DNA from: Microdochium bolleyi
Lineage: Eukaryota; Ascomycota; Sordariomycetes; Xylariales; Microdochiaceae
DNA: 64,000 bases
Assembly (NCBI GenBank): GCA_001566295.1
Contig: KQ964249.1
Span: forward strand, 1,550,001 to 1,614,000
Reading direction: 5' to 3'
The position numbers were made by a program, and so were the translations under genes. The notes under the pieces were generated by a model. The model ran no database searches. It was given only the letters and a program-made list of their open reading frames with translations, and was not told the DNA's origin. Positions 24,488 through 34,564 of this stretch are shown here, in pieces; position 1 is the first letter of the stretch, and each line of letters opens with the position of its first letter.

Positions 24488-25963
24488 CTAGTACTTGCGT
24501 CTGCTCAAGTTGGGCTTCCACTCCAGCGGATGCGTCTCGGGAGTAGCCTTGTCATCGGGCTTCCAGATTTTGATAGTCTTGTCAGCCTCGCCGACAATCA
24601 GACGCAAGCCCGTGCGGTCAAACGTCGAGCTCATGATGCCCGCCTCGGCGTCAAGCGACCCCGGCTGCGCGATCGAGTCGAGCGCCTGGAAGCGGTGGCC
24701 CGTCTTCCAGTCCCAGAAGCTCATGGAGCCGTTGTCGCCTCCGGAGAATAGCACGTCCTCGTTGGCGGCGAGCGAGTTAATGATGGCGTTGTGGCCCTCG
24801 AAGTTGCCCATGAACGCGCCCTCGGGGCATTTCCACTGCTTGATGCTGCCCGTGCTACCCGTGGCAAAGGTGAACTCTGTTGGGTGCAGCGCGAGCGCAC
24901 GCACGCCCTTCTTGTGGTGCGTGAGGGTTGAGATGGTCTTGCCTGCCGCGAGGTCCCACAGTCGCACCGTCGAGTCGAGCGACGCAGTGATTACCTGGGG
25001 ATCGGCCTCTTGGCATTTGACGTCGGCGACGGTCTGCGTGTGGCCGGAGAGCACGTGGATGTTGCTGCGCGTACGCATGTCCCATACGCGGGCTACGCCG
25101 TCTCGACCGCCTGTTACCAACACGTCGAGTGTCGGGTGCAGCGATAATGTGTAGACACCACTGAGATGGCCATGGTAATGCCGGATGACCTTGTTTGTCT
25201 CCAGATCCCAGCACTTGACCATTTTGTCCTCACCACAAGAGAAGAGGTATGGATGGCGAGGCGAGACTGCGAGTCCGCGTACTGTCGAGATGTGACCCGT
25301 CAGCGTCAGTCGCAAATTGCCCGTGGCCAAGTCCCAGATCTTGATGGTTCGGTCGCCTGCACCACTGGCGAACCATTGGTTCTCTGGCTCGACTGCGAGG
25401 GCTCGTACCCATCCCAAGTGACCCGAGATCACCCTCATCAGCTTCCACGGCGGGTGCCAGTCCGGCTTGACGTGGTGAGCGGCTTGTGCGCGCGCTGTCG
25501 AGAGCGCCTGCGAGGATCCGCTGCCGCCTGTGATGCCAGGCGTAGATGTGGGTTGTTGTCGCGTCGAACGGATGAGGGCGTTGGATGGTGACGTTATTGA
25601 GCCATTGGGAGCGGCTCTGCTCGGAATGCCCTCGATGAGCTTCTGTGTCTTGCTGTCTTCCGAGCTGGCGCTGGCCGCAGCACCACCGCTACCACCCGCG
25701 GCGGCACTTTTCCGGGGTCCTTTACCCCGGGCACCAGCTGCAGCAGCCTGCTTTTGGGCCAGAGGCGCAGGCAGATCTCTTAGGTCGGCGTACTCTGCGT
25801 GCAGTCGCAGCGCGATTGCTTCCTTCTCGATCTGCGCACCGGCCGGGTCGAGGATCCGTAAACGCTTGCGTGCTGACTCGGCAGGTTGGCTGCCGAAGAG
25901 GACTTTTGATCGCTTCGCGTTCTGGAGCGCGAGCGCGCTGAGATCTGACGGTACGACCTCCAT
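24488..25963 (-). CDS. PRP46: Spliceosomal WD40 protein Prp46/PLRG1
   Basis: A single exon encodes 491 residues from the ATG at 25963. Prp46 (human PLRG1, S. pombe Cwf1) belongs to the NineTeen/Prp19-associated complex that stabilises the catalytic spliceosome. The first 170 residues are low-complexity, with the family-like DLSALALQNAKRSKVLFG near the start. Seven WD40 repeats follow, with landmarks almost identical to human PLRG1: WHPPWKLMRVISGHLGWVRA, DRTIKIWDLATG, SCGEDKMVKCWDLE, KVIRHYHGHLSGVY and ADKTIKIWKPDD, ending ETHPLEWKPNLSRRKY. The frame stays open another 102 codons upstream to 26269. I prefer the ATG at 25963 because that extension looks unlike the family, but a longer N-terminus cannot be excluded. 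Confidence 0.95.
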   Translation of the reverse strand: MEVVPSDLSALALQNAKRSKVLFGSQPAESARKRLRILDPAGAQIEKEAIALRLHAEYADLRDLPAPLAQKQAAAAGARGKGPRKSAAAGGSGGAAASASSEDSKTQKLIEGIPSRAAPNGSITSPSNALIRSTRQQPTSTPGITGGSGSSQALSTARAQAAHHVKPDWHPPWKLMRVISGHLGWVRALAVEPENQWFASGAGDRTIKIWDLATGNLRLTLTGHISTVRGLAVSPRHPYLFSCGEDKMVKCWDLETNKVIRHYHGHLSGVYTLSLHPTLDVLVTGGRDGVARVWDMRTRSNIHVLSGHTQTVADVKCQEADPQVITASLDSTVRLWDLAAGKTISTLTHHKKGVRALALHPTEFTFATGSTGSIKQWKCPEGAFMGNFEGHNAIINSLAANEDVLFSGGDNGSMSFWDWKTGHRFQALDSIAQPGSLDAEAGIMSSTFDRTGLRLIVGEADKTIKIWKPDDKATPETHPLEWKPNLSRRKY

Positions 25964-26451
25964 GTCCGCGCAGATGGGTTGGCGAACCTGCTTCGAGGAA
26001 GTCAGGCAGGGCCTGCCTGCTGTCTCGTGAACCGTGATTTCGTCCGCGTGAGTGGACGTGGCAGTGACAATTGTCGAAGTAGTGGTAGTGACTGCAGATG
26101 GCTGCCGGATCGGTGCGCCACGGTCAAGGTTGATGGGCTGGAGGCTGTAGCGAGCTGGCAATGGCGATGTTGGGGCGAGAACGACGACGGAGTGCCGCCT
26201 CTGACCTTTGCTTTGGAGCCTTCCAAGTTGTCGCGTCCAAAAACTGGAGGCCGAGCGGCTTAGTTGCATGTGCAGGCTAACTGAATGCGCTTGGCGGCAG
26301 CTCCAGCCCAGCGACAGGGGTCTCTCAACTTACACGCAGCTTCCCTGTTGCCTCCACCCCGAACACATCTGTTGCCCCCAACTCGAGCTGTTGACAAGCC
26401 GATATATCGTGGCTGTTCTCTGTCTTGATACAACTACTTCGTCAAACCAGC
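25964..26451. promoter_or_regulatory. Divergent intergenic region PRP46 / NAS6
   Basis: About 488 bp separate the start codons of two divergent genes. Part of it continues the PRP46 reading frame on the minus strand and may be leader sequence. I see no separate gene. Confidence 0.5.
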
Positions 26452-27756
26452 ATGGCGTCAGATCAGTCACGATTCGCCATCCATGCAGCTGCTCGGGATG
26501 GTCGAGGTCAGCCGAGCTTCCCTCCCTCTGTGTCTGCTCAGTGCTAACATCACCCCAGTCAATACGGTCGAGTCGCTCTTGAATGTTCGTAGAAGGCACA
26601 ATGCCTCCGAAGTCATCTTGTCAAGCTGCTCAAGTCGCTGACCATAAACACCTTTTGTCTAGGCCGACCCAAAGCTCGGAAAGCTCAAAGACGATGATGG
26701 ACGGTTACCCATACACTGGGCAGCTTCGTCCAACCAGCATGCAATTGCTCTTCTGCTTGTCAACCAGAAGGGTTTCGATCCGGATGCTCAGGTGAGCTGC
26801 GCTCGCCGGTGGAAGCCCTTCTTTCCGTCCGCCCAAGTACTGACTCATGCTTGCAATGAACAGGACGACAGCGGTTGGACGCCTCTGATGATAGCAGCCA
26901 GCGTTAAAGATGCGGATGCCATCGTGGACTTGCTACTCCAAAAGGGTGCCGACATAAACCAGACGAGTACGCCCAGCCCATTGCCCCATCCCCTAGTGTT
27001 TCCATGTGACGAAAGCTGACCTATCTCAATAGATAATAGTGGCCAGGTAAGGGCCTCAACTCCGCTGCTGGTGGAGGGACTCTCAAAGCACAGCTACAGT
27101 GTATTCTGACCACAGGCCGGACAAATAGACCGTCATGCACTTCGTGTCATCCAAAAACAATCTCGAGCTTGCCCGCAAGCTGCTTGACCAGAAGCCCCCC
27201 GCGTCCGTCCGGGCACGCGATAAGCGCGGGCAGTATCCCCTTCACCGTGCTGCTGCAGTCGGTTCCGCGCCGCTGGTGCAGCTCCTCATCAAGCACAAGA
27301 GTCCGCTCAACGCAACGGACTCGTCGGGATACACCGCTTTGCACCACGCTGTCGCTGAGGGACACGGTAGGTCGCCCCCTTGTAGTATCTTTCCCCAAGG
27401 GCATGTGGAGAGTTGGTGTTGGATTTCAAACATGCCGCGGCATACCATCCGGGAAGTAAAAGTCACTGATGATGCTTTACGCAAAAGGCGATACCGCTGT
27501 TGCCCTGATCAAAGCCGGTGCCGATCTGGACAAGAAGGACCTGGACGGCCAGCTGGCACTCGATCTCGCGCCGGATAAAGAGGTAAGGGTGCCTGTTGGC
27601 TCATGTCATCATCTGTTCTTTGCGCTTTCTGCTCCTGCTTATACTGGCCCCAGTGCACTGCACGATCGCCGTGGTGTGCAAAGAAGACTGACAAGCGATT
27701 TTTAGGTCCGGAAATACATACAGCGTGAGTGCGAGAATGAGGGCATCGATCTCTGA
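26452..27756 (+). CDS. NAS6: 26S proteasome assembly chaperone Nas6 / gankyrin
   Basis: Eight exons in 1.3 kb: 26452-26506, 26559-26584, 26663-26791, 26864-26966, 27033-27046, 27129-27366, 27488-27582 and 27706-27756, giving 236 residues (yeast Nas6 has 228). The product is nearly all ankyrin repeats: DDDGRLPIHWAASSNQHAI, DDSGWTPLMIAASVKDADAI, NSGQTVMHFVSSKNNLELAR, DKRGQYPLHRAAAVGSAPLV, DSSGYTALHHAVAEGHGDTA and DLDGQLALDLAPDKEVRKYI. Nas6 binds the C-terminal domain of Rpt3 and guides assembly of the proteasome regulatory particle base. Exon 5 is only 14 nt and joins two halves of one repeat. The second donor (GTTCGT) is weak, so that border is less sure; the other junctions restore the repeats cleanly. 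A different small ankyrin protein is possible but less likely given length and full-length fit. Confidence 0.88.
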
Positions 27757-27913
27757 CATGCCACATAGACGAACACCCCAGGAAATAAAAGAGTATTACC
27801 GCAAACACCGAGACCCAACCAAGTTAAGATGACCTTGGTGCACAAATACGTCACTCAACGAGACTCGTTCAAATGAGATCAAGCAAGATTATGATGGGAA
27901 CGTGTGCAACAAT

Positions 27914-27983
27914 GAACCCCGTGAAAAAGGGGATACTCCAGTGTTATGTTCAAGTAATATGCAGTAACCCCTTTTCGGGGTTC
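27914..27983. repeat. Paired CCCC/GGGG hairpins between convergent NAS6 and TMF1
   Basis: The segment 27917-27932 (CCCCGTGAAAAAGGGG) and the segment 27966-27982 (AACCCCTTTTCGGGGTT) can each fold into a short stem. They are also nearly reverse complements of each other, so a longer stem could form across about 30 nt. They sit in the 250-bp gap between two convergent stop codons and could affect 3'-end formation on either strand. Confidence 0.5.
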
Positions 27984-28006
27984 TGCGCACACCAAGTGTG
28001 CAATCT

Positions 28007-30676
28007 TCATTTGATCGTACGCTCAACAAGATCTCTATACATGGCCTTCACATCCTGCACGTCAGCCTTCAGCTCCTCGACCAGTTCGCTCTTCTCGCCC
28101 AGCATCTCGAGCGTAGTCTGATACCTCTCGTTGATTTCGGCGACCTCCTTCTCTAGAGCGTCCGTCTTCTGCCGCGCAGTCTTGCCCAACTCTGCCTCCT
28201 TCATTAGTGCCACTATTTCATTGCGCGCCTCGTCCCTCTGCCCGGATATCCTCGCTAGTTCCTCTTTCGCCGCGACCTTTTCACCCTCGAGACGGCGGAC
28301 CGCGGCGCTCAACTTCTCCACGAGCTGCACTGAGGGGCCCGCGCCAATCGTCGAGACCGAGATCATATCGTGCAGGACGTTTTGTGGTGATATCGGAGTC
28401 TCGTTTTCAAATAGCTCGTCTCTGTCCTCAGGATGTGACGGCAAAGATGGCACCGGCTCTAGACCCCCGAACAGGGAAGGTGAGTTGGTCGAGTGGCCGG
28501 AGTACGACGAGAACACTGATGGCCGACCCATTGCAAGAGCAGACGGTCGTCTCGCCGGAGACTGCCTCTCGCCGCCAATGCTGGACGGATCTCCATTACT
28601 TGATGGCGCAGAAGTCTTGCGCAGTTTCGTGGGGAAGTTCTGGAGACCCAGGAAGTCACTGCTGAATGTCCGTTGCGGAGCCGACAGTAGCGGCGATTCT
28701 GGCCGACTGCTACCACCATTCCGCACGAGGCCCTGCTGCATCGCGGTCTCCTCAAGCCAGCCACGCCGGTCACGGCTGTCAGCGCGTTCGCTGCGTGCAG
28801 ACTTCCATGATTGCTTCTGCTTCTCAAAGTCGGCCTTGCTCTCGGCCAAGGCGGCTTCGGCAGCTTCAGCTCTTGCACGGAGTGCCTCAAGTTGGGATTG
28901 GTGTGACGAGAGGTCCTGTCGGACCTGAGGGAGCTGTGTCTTGGCTTCTTCGAGCTCTTCCTCCTGCACCTTCACACGCGCAGCCTGTTACATAAGCAGA
29001 TATTAGCACTCTAGAAAAGCCATAGCCAGAATTCCATGGTGAGCACTTACAGCCTCTCGAGCCTTCTTCCTCATGTCAGACTCCCTGCGCAATGCCTCGT
29101 CACGTTCCTTCTCAAGACTTGCTGCCCTCGCCGCCAGCGACGCCTCCATCCCTTGCCAATTCTCACTCGCGATTGAGTATTGAGTCTGCAGTGTTTCGAT
29201 CTGGCGGAGAAGTTTCGCTTGAGCATCGCCTACAGCACCAGATGACGCCTCTTCCGCACGAGCGCGAAGTGCTTCCAGTTTGCTTTCGAGTACCTGCAGT
29301 TCTCCTTTGAGCTCAAGCTCGACCGCTCGTGACCGCTCCAAGGCGCGATCTGTCTTCTCTTGTTGTTCAGATGCTTGCGACTTGGCCCTGTCAGCGACCA
29401 AACCCTTCTCAATCTCGAGAGCAGCCACAGATTCTTCCAGTTCTCTGATTCGCTTCTCTTTGCCCTCTACTAGCTGGTCGTTCGCCTTGGCAGCCATGGT
29501 CTTGTACCGTTCAGCTTCTTCCTGAACTCTTGCTTTGAGGTCCGTGATCGTCGTGTTCTTCGCAGCTATATCAGACTTGAGCTTGTCGACATCCCTCTTG
29601 AGCTGGCTAACAAGTCTTTGCGCTTCGTCATTTGATTTTCCCGACTCCTCTGCTTCTTTGAGACGTCGCTTCGTCGAGCTCAGTTCGCTTTCAGCTTTCT
29701 GTCTCGCGACCTTCTGGTTGCTGAGATCTTTTTCAACAGCAGCAAGCTGTGCGCGCAGTTTCTTGATCATGGCTCGCAGTTTCTGCTCGGCACTTGAAAG
29801 TTTCTGGCCTTCTTCCATCAAGAGCGCGACCTGGTGATCCTTATCAGCAAGCTTCTTTTCCAGGCTGCCAGCTGGTGCGATGGAGGATGCCGTTTTGGCA
29901 CTTTCTGAGGCCTCCCGTGCGAGATATTGCAGTTTCGACTGTAGGGCATCTACACGTTCCGTGTGACTCAGGATCTCCTCGTGGTGCTGAGACCGCAGTT
30001 CTTCCAGCGTCTTCTCCAGGTCGTCTACGCGCTTCTCATAAAGCCTCGTGGCGGCACCACCTCCATCTGAGCTGACTGAAGGGGTCCGTACGAGGGGTTT
30101 AGTGGCAAGCCCGGGTACCATCATGGAACCCTCGGGTTTGTACTGAGCCTCGCCGGGTGACGGGGGGCGGGGCTGCATTGTGATCGTCTCAGGTTCTTTC
30201 GGTGCGGGAGAAGCGGCAGCACTCCTGTCTATCGCAAGTTTCGCTTGCTCACTCTCGGGCACAACCTCTGTTGCGCTGGTGTCTCGATCTGCCGACAGAC
30301 TTATTCTCGGCGTGTCGGTGCTGACACGGGCTGGGCTGTCGACGGACGGGCGAGATAGTTGGTCTAAGCTGGGTCGCGGACTAGGGTTTGAGGATGGGAC
30401 TTCGGTGCTGCTTCGAGGCGCAACGCTCTGAGAACCGCTTTTGGCAGCCATGGCGCGAGCCAAGCGTTCCTGAAGGCGATCATTGCCTCTCGATGGTGTG
30501 CTTGATCTGGGCGGGGGTGTCGAAGTTGAGGGGGTCGTCGATGCGGCAGCTGGGACGGGCGAGGCCTGCTTCGTAGCTTGTGTCGCTTTTGGGTCATCTT
30601 CGGCTAGGATCGTATCGAGGCGTGCCTCAACCCCAGCCACAGCTTGTGACAGGAAAGAGCCCCATCTTGCTGCCAT
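28007..30676 (-). CDS. Golgin of the TMF1 (TATA element modulatory factor) family
   Basis: Two exons, 30676-29051 and 28984-28007, encode 867 residues; the 66-bp intron is GT-AG, phase 0. The N-terminus MAARWGSFLSQAVAGVEARL is the amphipathic start typical of fungal TMF proteins. Residues about 25-215 are Ser/Pro-rich and probably disordered. A long coiled coil covers about 220-590, then a Ser/Pro-rich gap, and a final coiled coil with the TMF signature (RYQTTLEMLGEKSELVEEL, DVQDVKAMYRDLVE). TMF1 is a Golgi tether that binds Rab6 through its C-terminus; yeast Sgm1 is the probable counterpart. Function is inferred from family. The gene is convergent with NAS6 and divergent from the ceramidase gene. 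Confidence 0.88.
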
Positions 30677-32135
30677 CTTGCCACTGCGATGGGTGCAATG
30701 CCCGGCGCGGCACGCTCTTGTGTCGTTTCAACGGTTGTTTCTCTTCAGAACCGATTTCAGACTGTCTGTGAGGCCTTCAAAACGAGCACCAACATGTTAT
30801 TCAATGCCAAGACGTCGCATAGTATATGCTGCTGGGTGGAATGCTTCGTGTCCCGCCTGGGTTGGTATCGGAGCCGATGTAGAGGATCGCAGGTTCGTCG
30901 TTACGAGCGTGTTCGCAAGTTGGAGCAGCGCCGAGCTTGGAAAAGCGTATTCGTGAGAGCTGGAGAGGTTGCGGGGACAAAGCAGGCAACGACAACGGCC
31001 GTCGACTTCTTGTTCGACCGAAAGGGTTGTGATTTATTGCGAGAGCGGCTGGCGGAGCGTATAGGATTGTGGCTGGTTGGTTGGTTGGTTGGTTGGTTGA
31101 TTGGTTGGTGGACGGCACTCGTCAGCAACGAATCTGACTTTGGGAGAGGCTAGTGTGACGCTGATGGTCAAAGGACAGGTCGTCGCACATTGGAGGTCGG
31201 AGTTGAAGTCGGAATGAGTTCAGAGTGGTGAAAGGCGATTGCCTGAAGCGCACTGCCTCGCGCCAAGCTGGCGGTAATACGATGAGGATGGGGCCGCTTG
31301 CGAGAAGTGCGTGTCCGGATGGCTCTTACAGCAACCCCTGCACATGCACTCTTTGCAGGCCGGCGGCGCGAAAGCACAGATGGGAATGTCACTCAGAACG
31401 TCTGGACGCAAGCCCGAGGCTTCATTCTTGCACAGCCGGCTCAACAAGAGCAAAGCATTCTTGACGGAGCCGACGACAAGACGTCGACGTGGAGGGAGAC
31501 CCTGGGCCAGCTAGGCCGGATCCGGCCTGTCATTTCCACGCTGCTCTGTTTCAGCAGACTGTGCATCAGCTCTCCATAAGGTAGCCACGTCTTCCAAGGT
31601 TGGGACTTCAAGGAGATACCCTGAGGTACAATATCGAAAGTACGCGTAGGTACTCTAGACTAGTGTACGGATCACAGAGGCCTGCTGAGCCGAAACACGC
31701 AGCCATTCCTCCCTGTTTGCCTTGATCCCGGCTCCAGCACCCCAGCAGAGTGCCTGTGGGAGAATGGAGCAACAAGTGTTGGCGCGCTCCAGTACGGCTG
31801 CCTTGAGCTGCCATCGGTCGTGATTCGTAATCGCAATCTGTCCCAAACGTCACCAACAGCACTGCAGGTCATCCGATCTTCGCCCGCACCTTGTCTAAGT
31901 GTTGCTTCACACCACTCTGTAGCCGCCGCCACCCCTGCCGCCAGCATCTTGCGCTCTGTGCCTCGAGTCAGACTCACTACCACCAGCACACTGCATTTTT
32001 AGCAGGTCAACTCCCTGCAGGCAGCCCTAGGACGCCAGCAGCGTAAACGCCCGCCCGATCCGCGCGCTTCAGCCTTACGCAGACACCTGCCACCGAGCTG
32101 CTCGCCCTGGGCAACCATACCAGCAGCTTGGCATC
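30677..32135. promoter_or_regulatory. Divergent intergenic region TMF1 / ceramidase
   Basis: These 1.46 kb separate two divergent genes. A (TTGG)n microsatellite lies at 31074-31109. The many short open frames on both strands show no recognisable domain. I see no gene. Confidence 0.5.
31074..31109. repeat. (TTGG)n tetranucleotide microsatellite
   Basis: About nine tandem copies of TTGG, with one TTGA variant, span 36 bp some 400 bp upstream of the TMF1 start codon. On the minus strand it reads as CCAA repeats and includes one CCAAT box. Confidence 0.9.
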
Positions 32136-33539
32136 ATGGCCTGGGACGATCTGCTCAATGCCGTCTCCGTGCCCTACAAGGAGCCTGGCGAGGGCTTCTG
32201 GGGCCCCAAAACAGTCACCCTCAATTTTTGTGAAGAGGTATACACGCGTACCACTGCCACTCAAGTTAAAATAAATAATAATAATAATTTCAACGTACGC
32301 TGACACTCGGACGACAGGACTATGTTGTGACACACTACATCGCTGAGCTCTGTAATGTACGCAACACAAGCAACATAGACTAATACCACAAAGCTCACAT
32401 CACGGACTATTTTCTGATGCCTTCACACAAACACAGACATTGACCAATTTCCTGTTCATCGTTCTTGGAGTCAGAGGTCTGAAGATGTGCCTGAAATACG
32501 AGCACGCGACCATCTTTATTGTGGCTTTCCTGGGCTATATGTCGGTCGGCCTTGCCTCGACTTTTTTCCATGCCTCGCTCAAATGTAAGTCATGATCCTG
32601 CCCATGGTTGACGCGATCGTCGGGTCTCAGCAGCCGAGTGTCGTCAAGGGCTTTGATCGCAACTCACATGGACGGCACCATCAGACTGGATGCAGCTTGC
32701 AGACGAGCTAGGCATGATCTATACCACCTTCTTCATGATGTATGCCACATTTGCGTATGCCCGATCTCCATTCTTTCGAGTCGTCCTAAGCATTGTCCTT
32801 GCCGGAGCCGCGTGGTACATTACGGTTAGTTGCGTCTGCGGTCACTCGGGTTGATGTCCTCGATGCTAATCCATCACTACAGTCGAGATATTATGAGACC
32901 AAAGACCCTCAGTTCCACCAAGATGCCTACGCCATCCTCACGGCCACCGTCGTCTTCTCGAACATGTGGATCATGGAGTATCGGGTGCGGCCACTACTTG
33001 AGCGACGCGAGAAGCTAAGATCGAGCGACACCAACGTCCCGCCGAGCAAGGCGATCATGAGCACGATGTGGAAAATGGTCGCGACAGGTCAGCCTGCTCC
33101 CAGTATCCTATCGGCTTGCGCTTACCCAATACTTACAATCTCGTCTTAGGCCTGGGCACGTTTTTGGGTGCTTGGGCAATCTGGAATCTTGACAACATCT
33201 TCTGCAGTACCATCACAGGCTGGCGCAGAAGCATGCAGCTACCATGGGCCGTTGTCCTCGAGGGTCATGCTTGGTGGCATCTCGGAACTGGAATTGGCGG
33301 TACGTCCAAGCGAGACAGCCGTACACATCATGGAATGCTGTCTGGACTTTCTCATTCACTGACACATCAGGCTAACATATCTCACAGCTTATTACTACAT
33401 TGTGTGGAGGATCTGGGTCCATCGCTGTCTCGCAGGCGAAGAGGACAAGTTTCAGCTTGTGTGGCCCTCTGTGCTCTCATTTCCCGAGGTTGTGTCTCGC
33501 CCTCTTACAGATCGTGGAGCTATCAAGAAGGCCCAGTGA
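32136..33539 (+). CDS. Alkaline ceramidase (Ypc1/Ydc1/ACER family)
   Basis: Seven exons: 32136-32237, 32318-32356, 32437-32584, 32685-32824, 32883-33087, 33150-33299 and 33388-33539, encoding 311 residues (yeast Ypc1 has 316). This is an ER/Golgi seven-pass membrane enzyme that cleaves ceramide to sphingoid base and fatty acid. It starts with the family pattern GFWGPKTVTLNFCEEDYVVT. The predicted Zn site is the His in STFFHASL together with the two His in LEGHAWWHLGTG. The Ser of STFFH and the Asp of QLADELG match catalytic positions seen in the human ACER3 structure. All seven exons join in frame and restore the family sequence. The 39-nt second exon encodes DYVVTHYIAELCN. Intron 1 contains an AAT-rich microsatellite (about 32269-32290). 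Phyto- versus dihydroceramide preference cannot be told. Confidence 0.94.
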
Positions 33540-33950
33540 GGTTCTGTGGAATGTGGGAACCGTACACTGCCTGTCTAGACTAGCAGGATCAAGTATCGGA
33601 AAACGAACACACAGGCTGCCCACCCCAATGCCACGCCTCACCGACACTTTACAGCTTCACACAGACCAAAAGGGTACATCAGATAGGAGTCTTTGGTTCA
33701 AGCAGGCTCGAATTGTATAGTTTCCGATGCCGTGCTCATCACAATTTTGTAGCAGAGTCGACTTCCGTCATGGAAGGAGCTCGGTTCTGGCGAGGTGGTT
33801 CAGCGGACAGAAAAGTGGGGCACTCTCCTCCCAGCATTTCTGTGGATCGCAGGGCAAGTGCCCCGCGCCCACCAACGTCGTCGCAGCCTGGAAGATAGTT
33901 GAGCTGCATGACGAGAGCGACAACCACTGTAGACTCGAGCCAATCTCAAG
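33540..33950 (+). promoter_or_regulatory. Intergenic region ceramidase / prefoldin
   Basis: These 411 bp hold the ceramidase 3' flank and the prefoldin promoter and leader. I see no other feature. Confidence 0.5.
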
Positions 33951-34564
33951 ATGTCAATTTCAAACGAAGCATTGCAGAAGGTACGTGCACGAGAAGGAGG
34001 ACCCGTCTCTGAGGCATGCACGCCGCCTCTAAGTCGTAGACCTTCGGGTGCATTCGACAGGACCTTGCCCCTTTCTATCACGATCTCCTCGTGGCGTCGT
34101 CGGTGACTGGCGCACGTCAAAAGACACGCTTGCTGATATTTCTTTCAACACAGCTCCTGCGGGAGGTCGAGACCCAGGCGGTCGCCGCCCAGCAGCAGAT
34201 CTCGCTCGTCAAAACGCAGCAGGCCTCCAAGCAGAGGGAGATGCGCATGGCTCAGCTCACGCGCGCGGAGCTGTCGTCGCTGCCGACAGAAACGGGCGTG
34301 TACGAGGGCGTCGGCAAGATGTTTGTCATCCTTCTTCCCGCCCGGGTCATGTCCGGTCGCTATGATGAGGCGCATCACTAACGAATACGTCACAGGTTCG
34401 TGGCTCTGCCAATGTCGGAGATGGATGGCAAGCTTGTATCGCAAATCAAGGATGCCGAGGGCGAGGTTGAAGGACTTGGCAAGAGGCTCAACTATCTTGA
34501 AATCTCCCAGAAGAACAGCCAGGATCAAATAATGCGCATGCTCGGGGGTGCTGGCGCGTCATGA
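33951..34564 (+). CDS. PFD1: Prefoldin subunit 1 (beta-type)
   Basis: Three exons, 33951-33980, 34154-34320 and 34396-34564, encode 121 residues, the usual length for a beta-type prefoldin subunit. Prefoldin is a cytosolic hexamer that passes unfolded actin and tubulin to the CCT chaperonin. The protein has an N-terminal helix (ISNEALQKLLREVETQAV), a beta-hairpin centre (GVYEGVGKMFVALPMSEM) and a C-terminal helix (LGKRLNYLEISQKNSQDQ), the coiled-coil/hairpin/coiled-coil layout of the family. The second donor (AT|GTTTGT) splits a Met codon and the junction restores GKMFVAL. The first intron is long (173 bp) for this region. Confidence 0.92.

Noticed and set aside
25964..26269. 102-codon N-terminal extension of PRP46
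   Set aside because: The frame is open, but the sequence is low-complexity and unlike the family; the ATG at 25963 gives the expected N-terminus.
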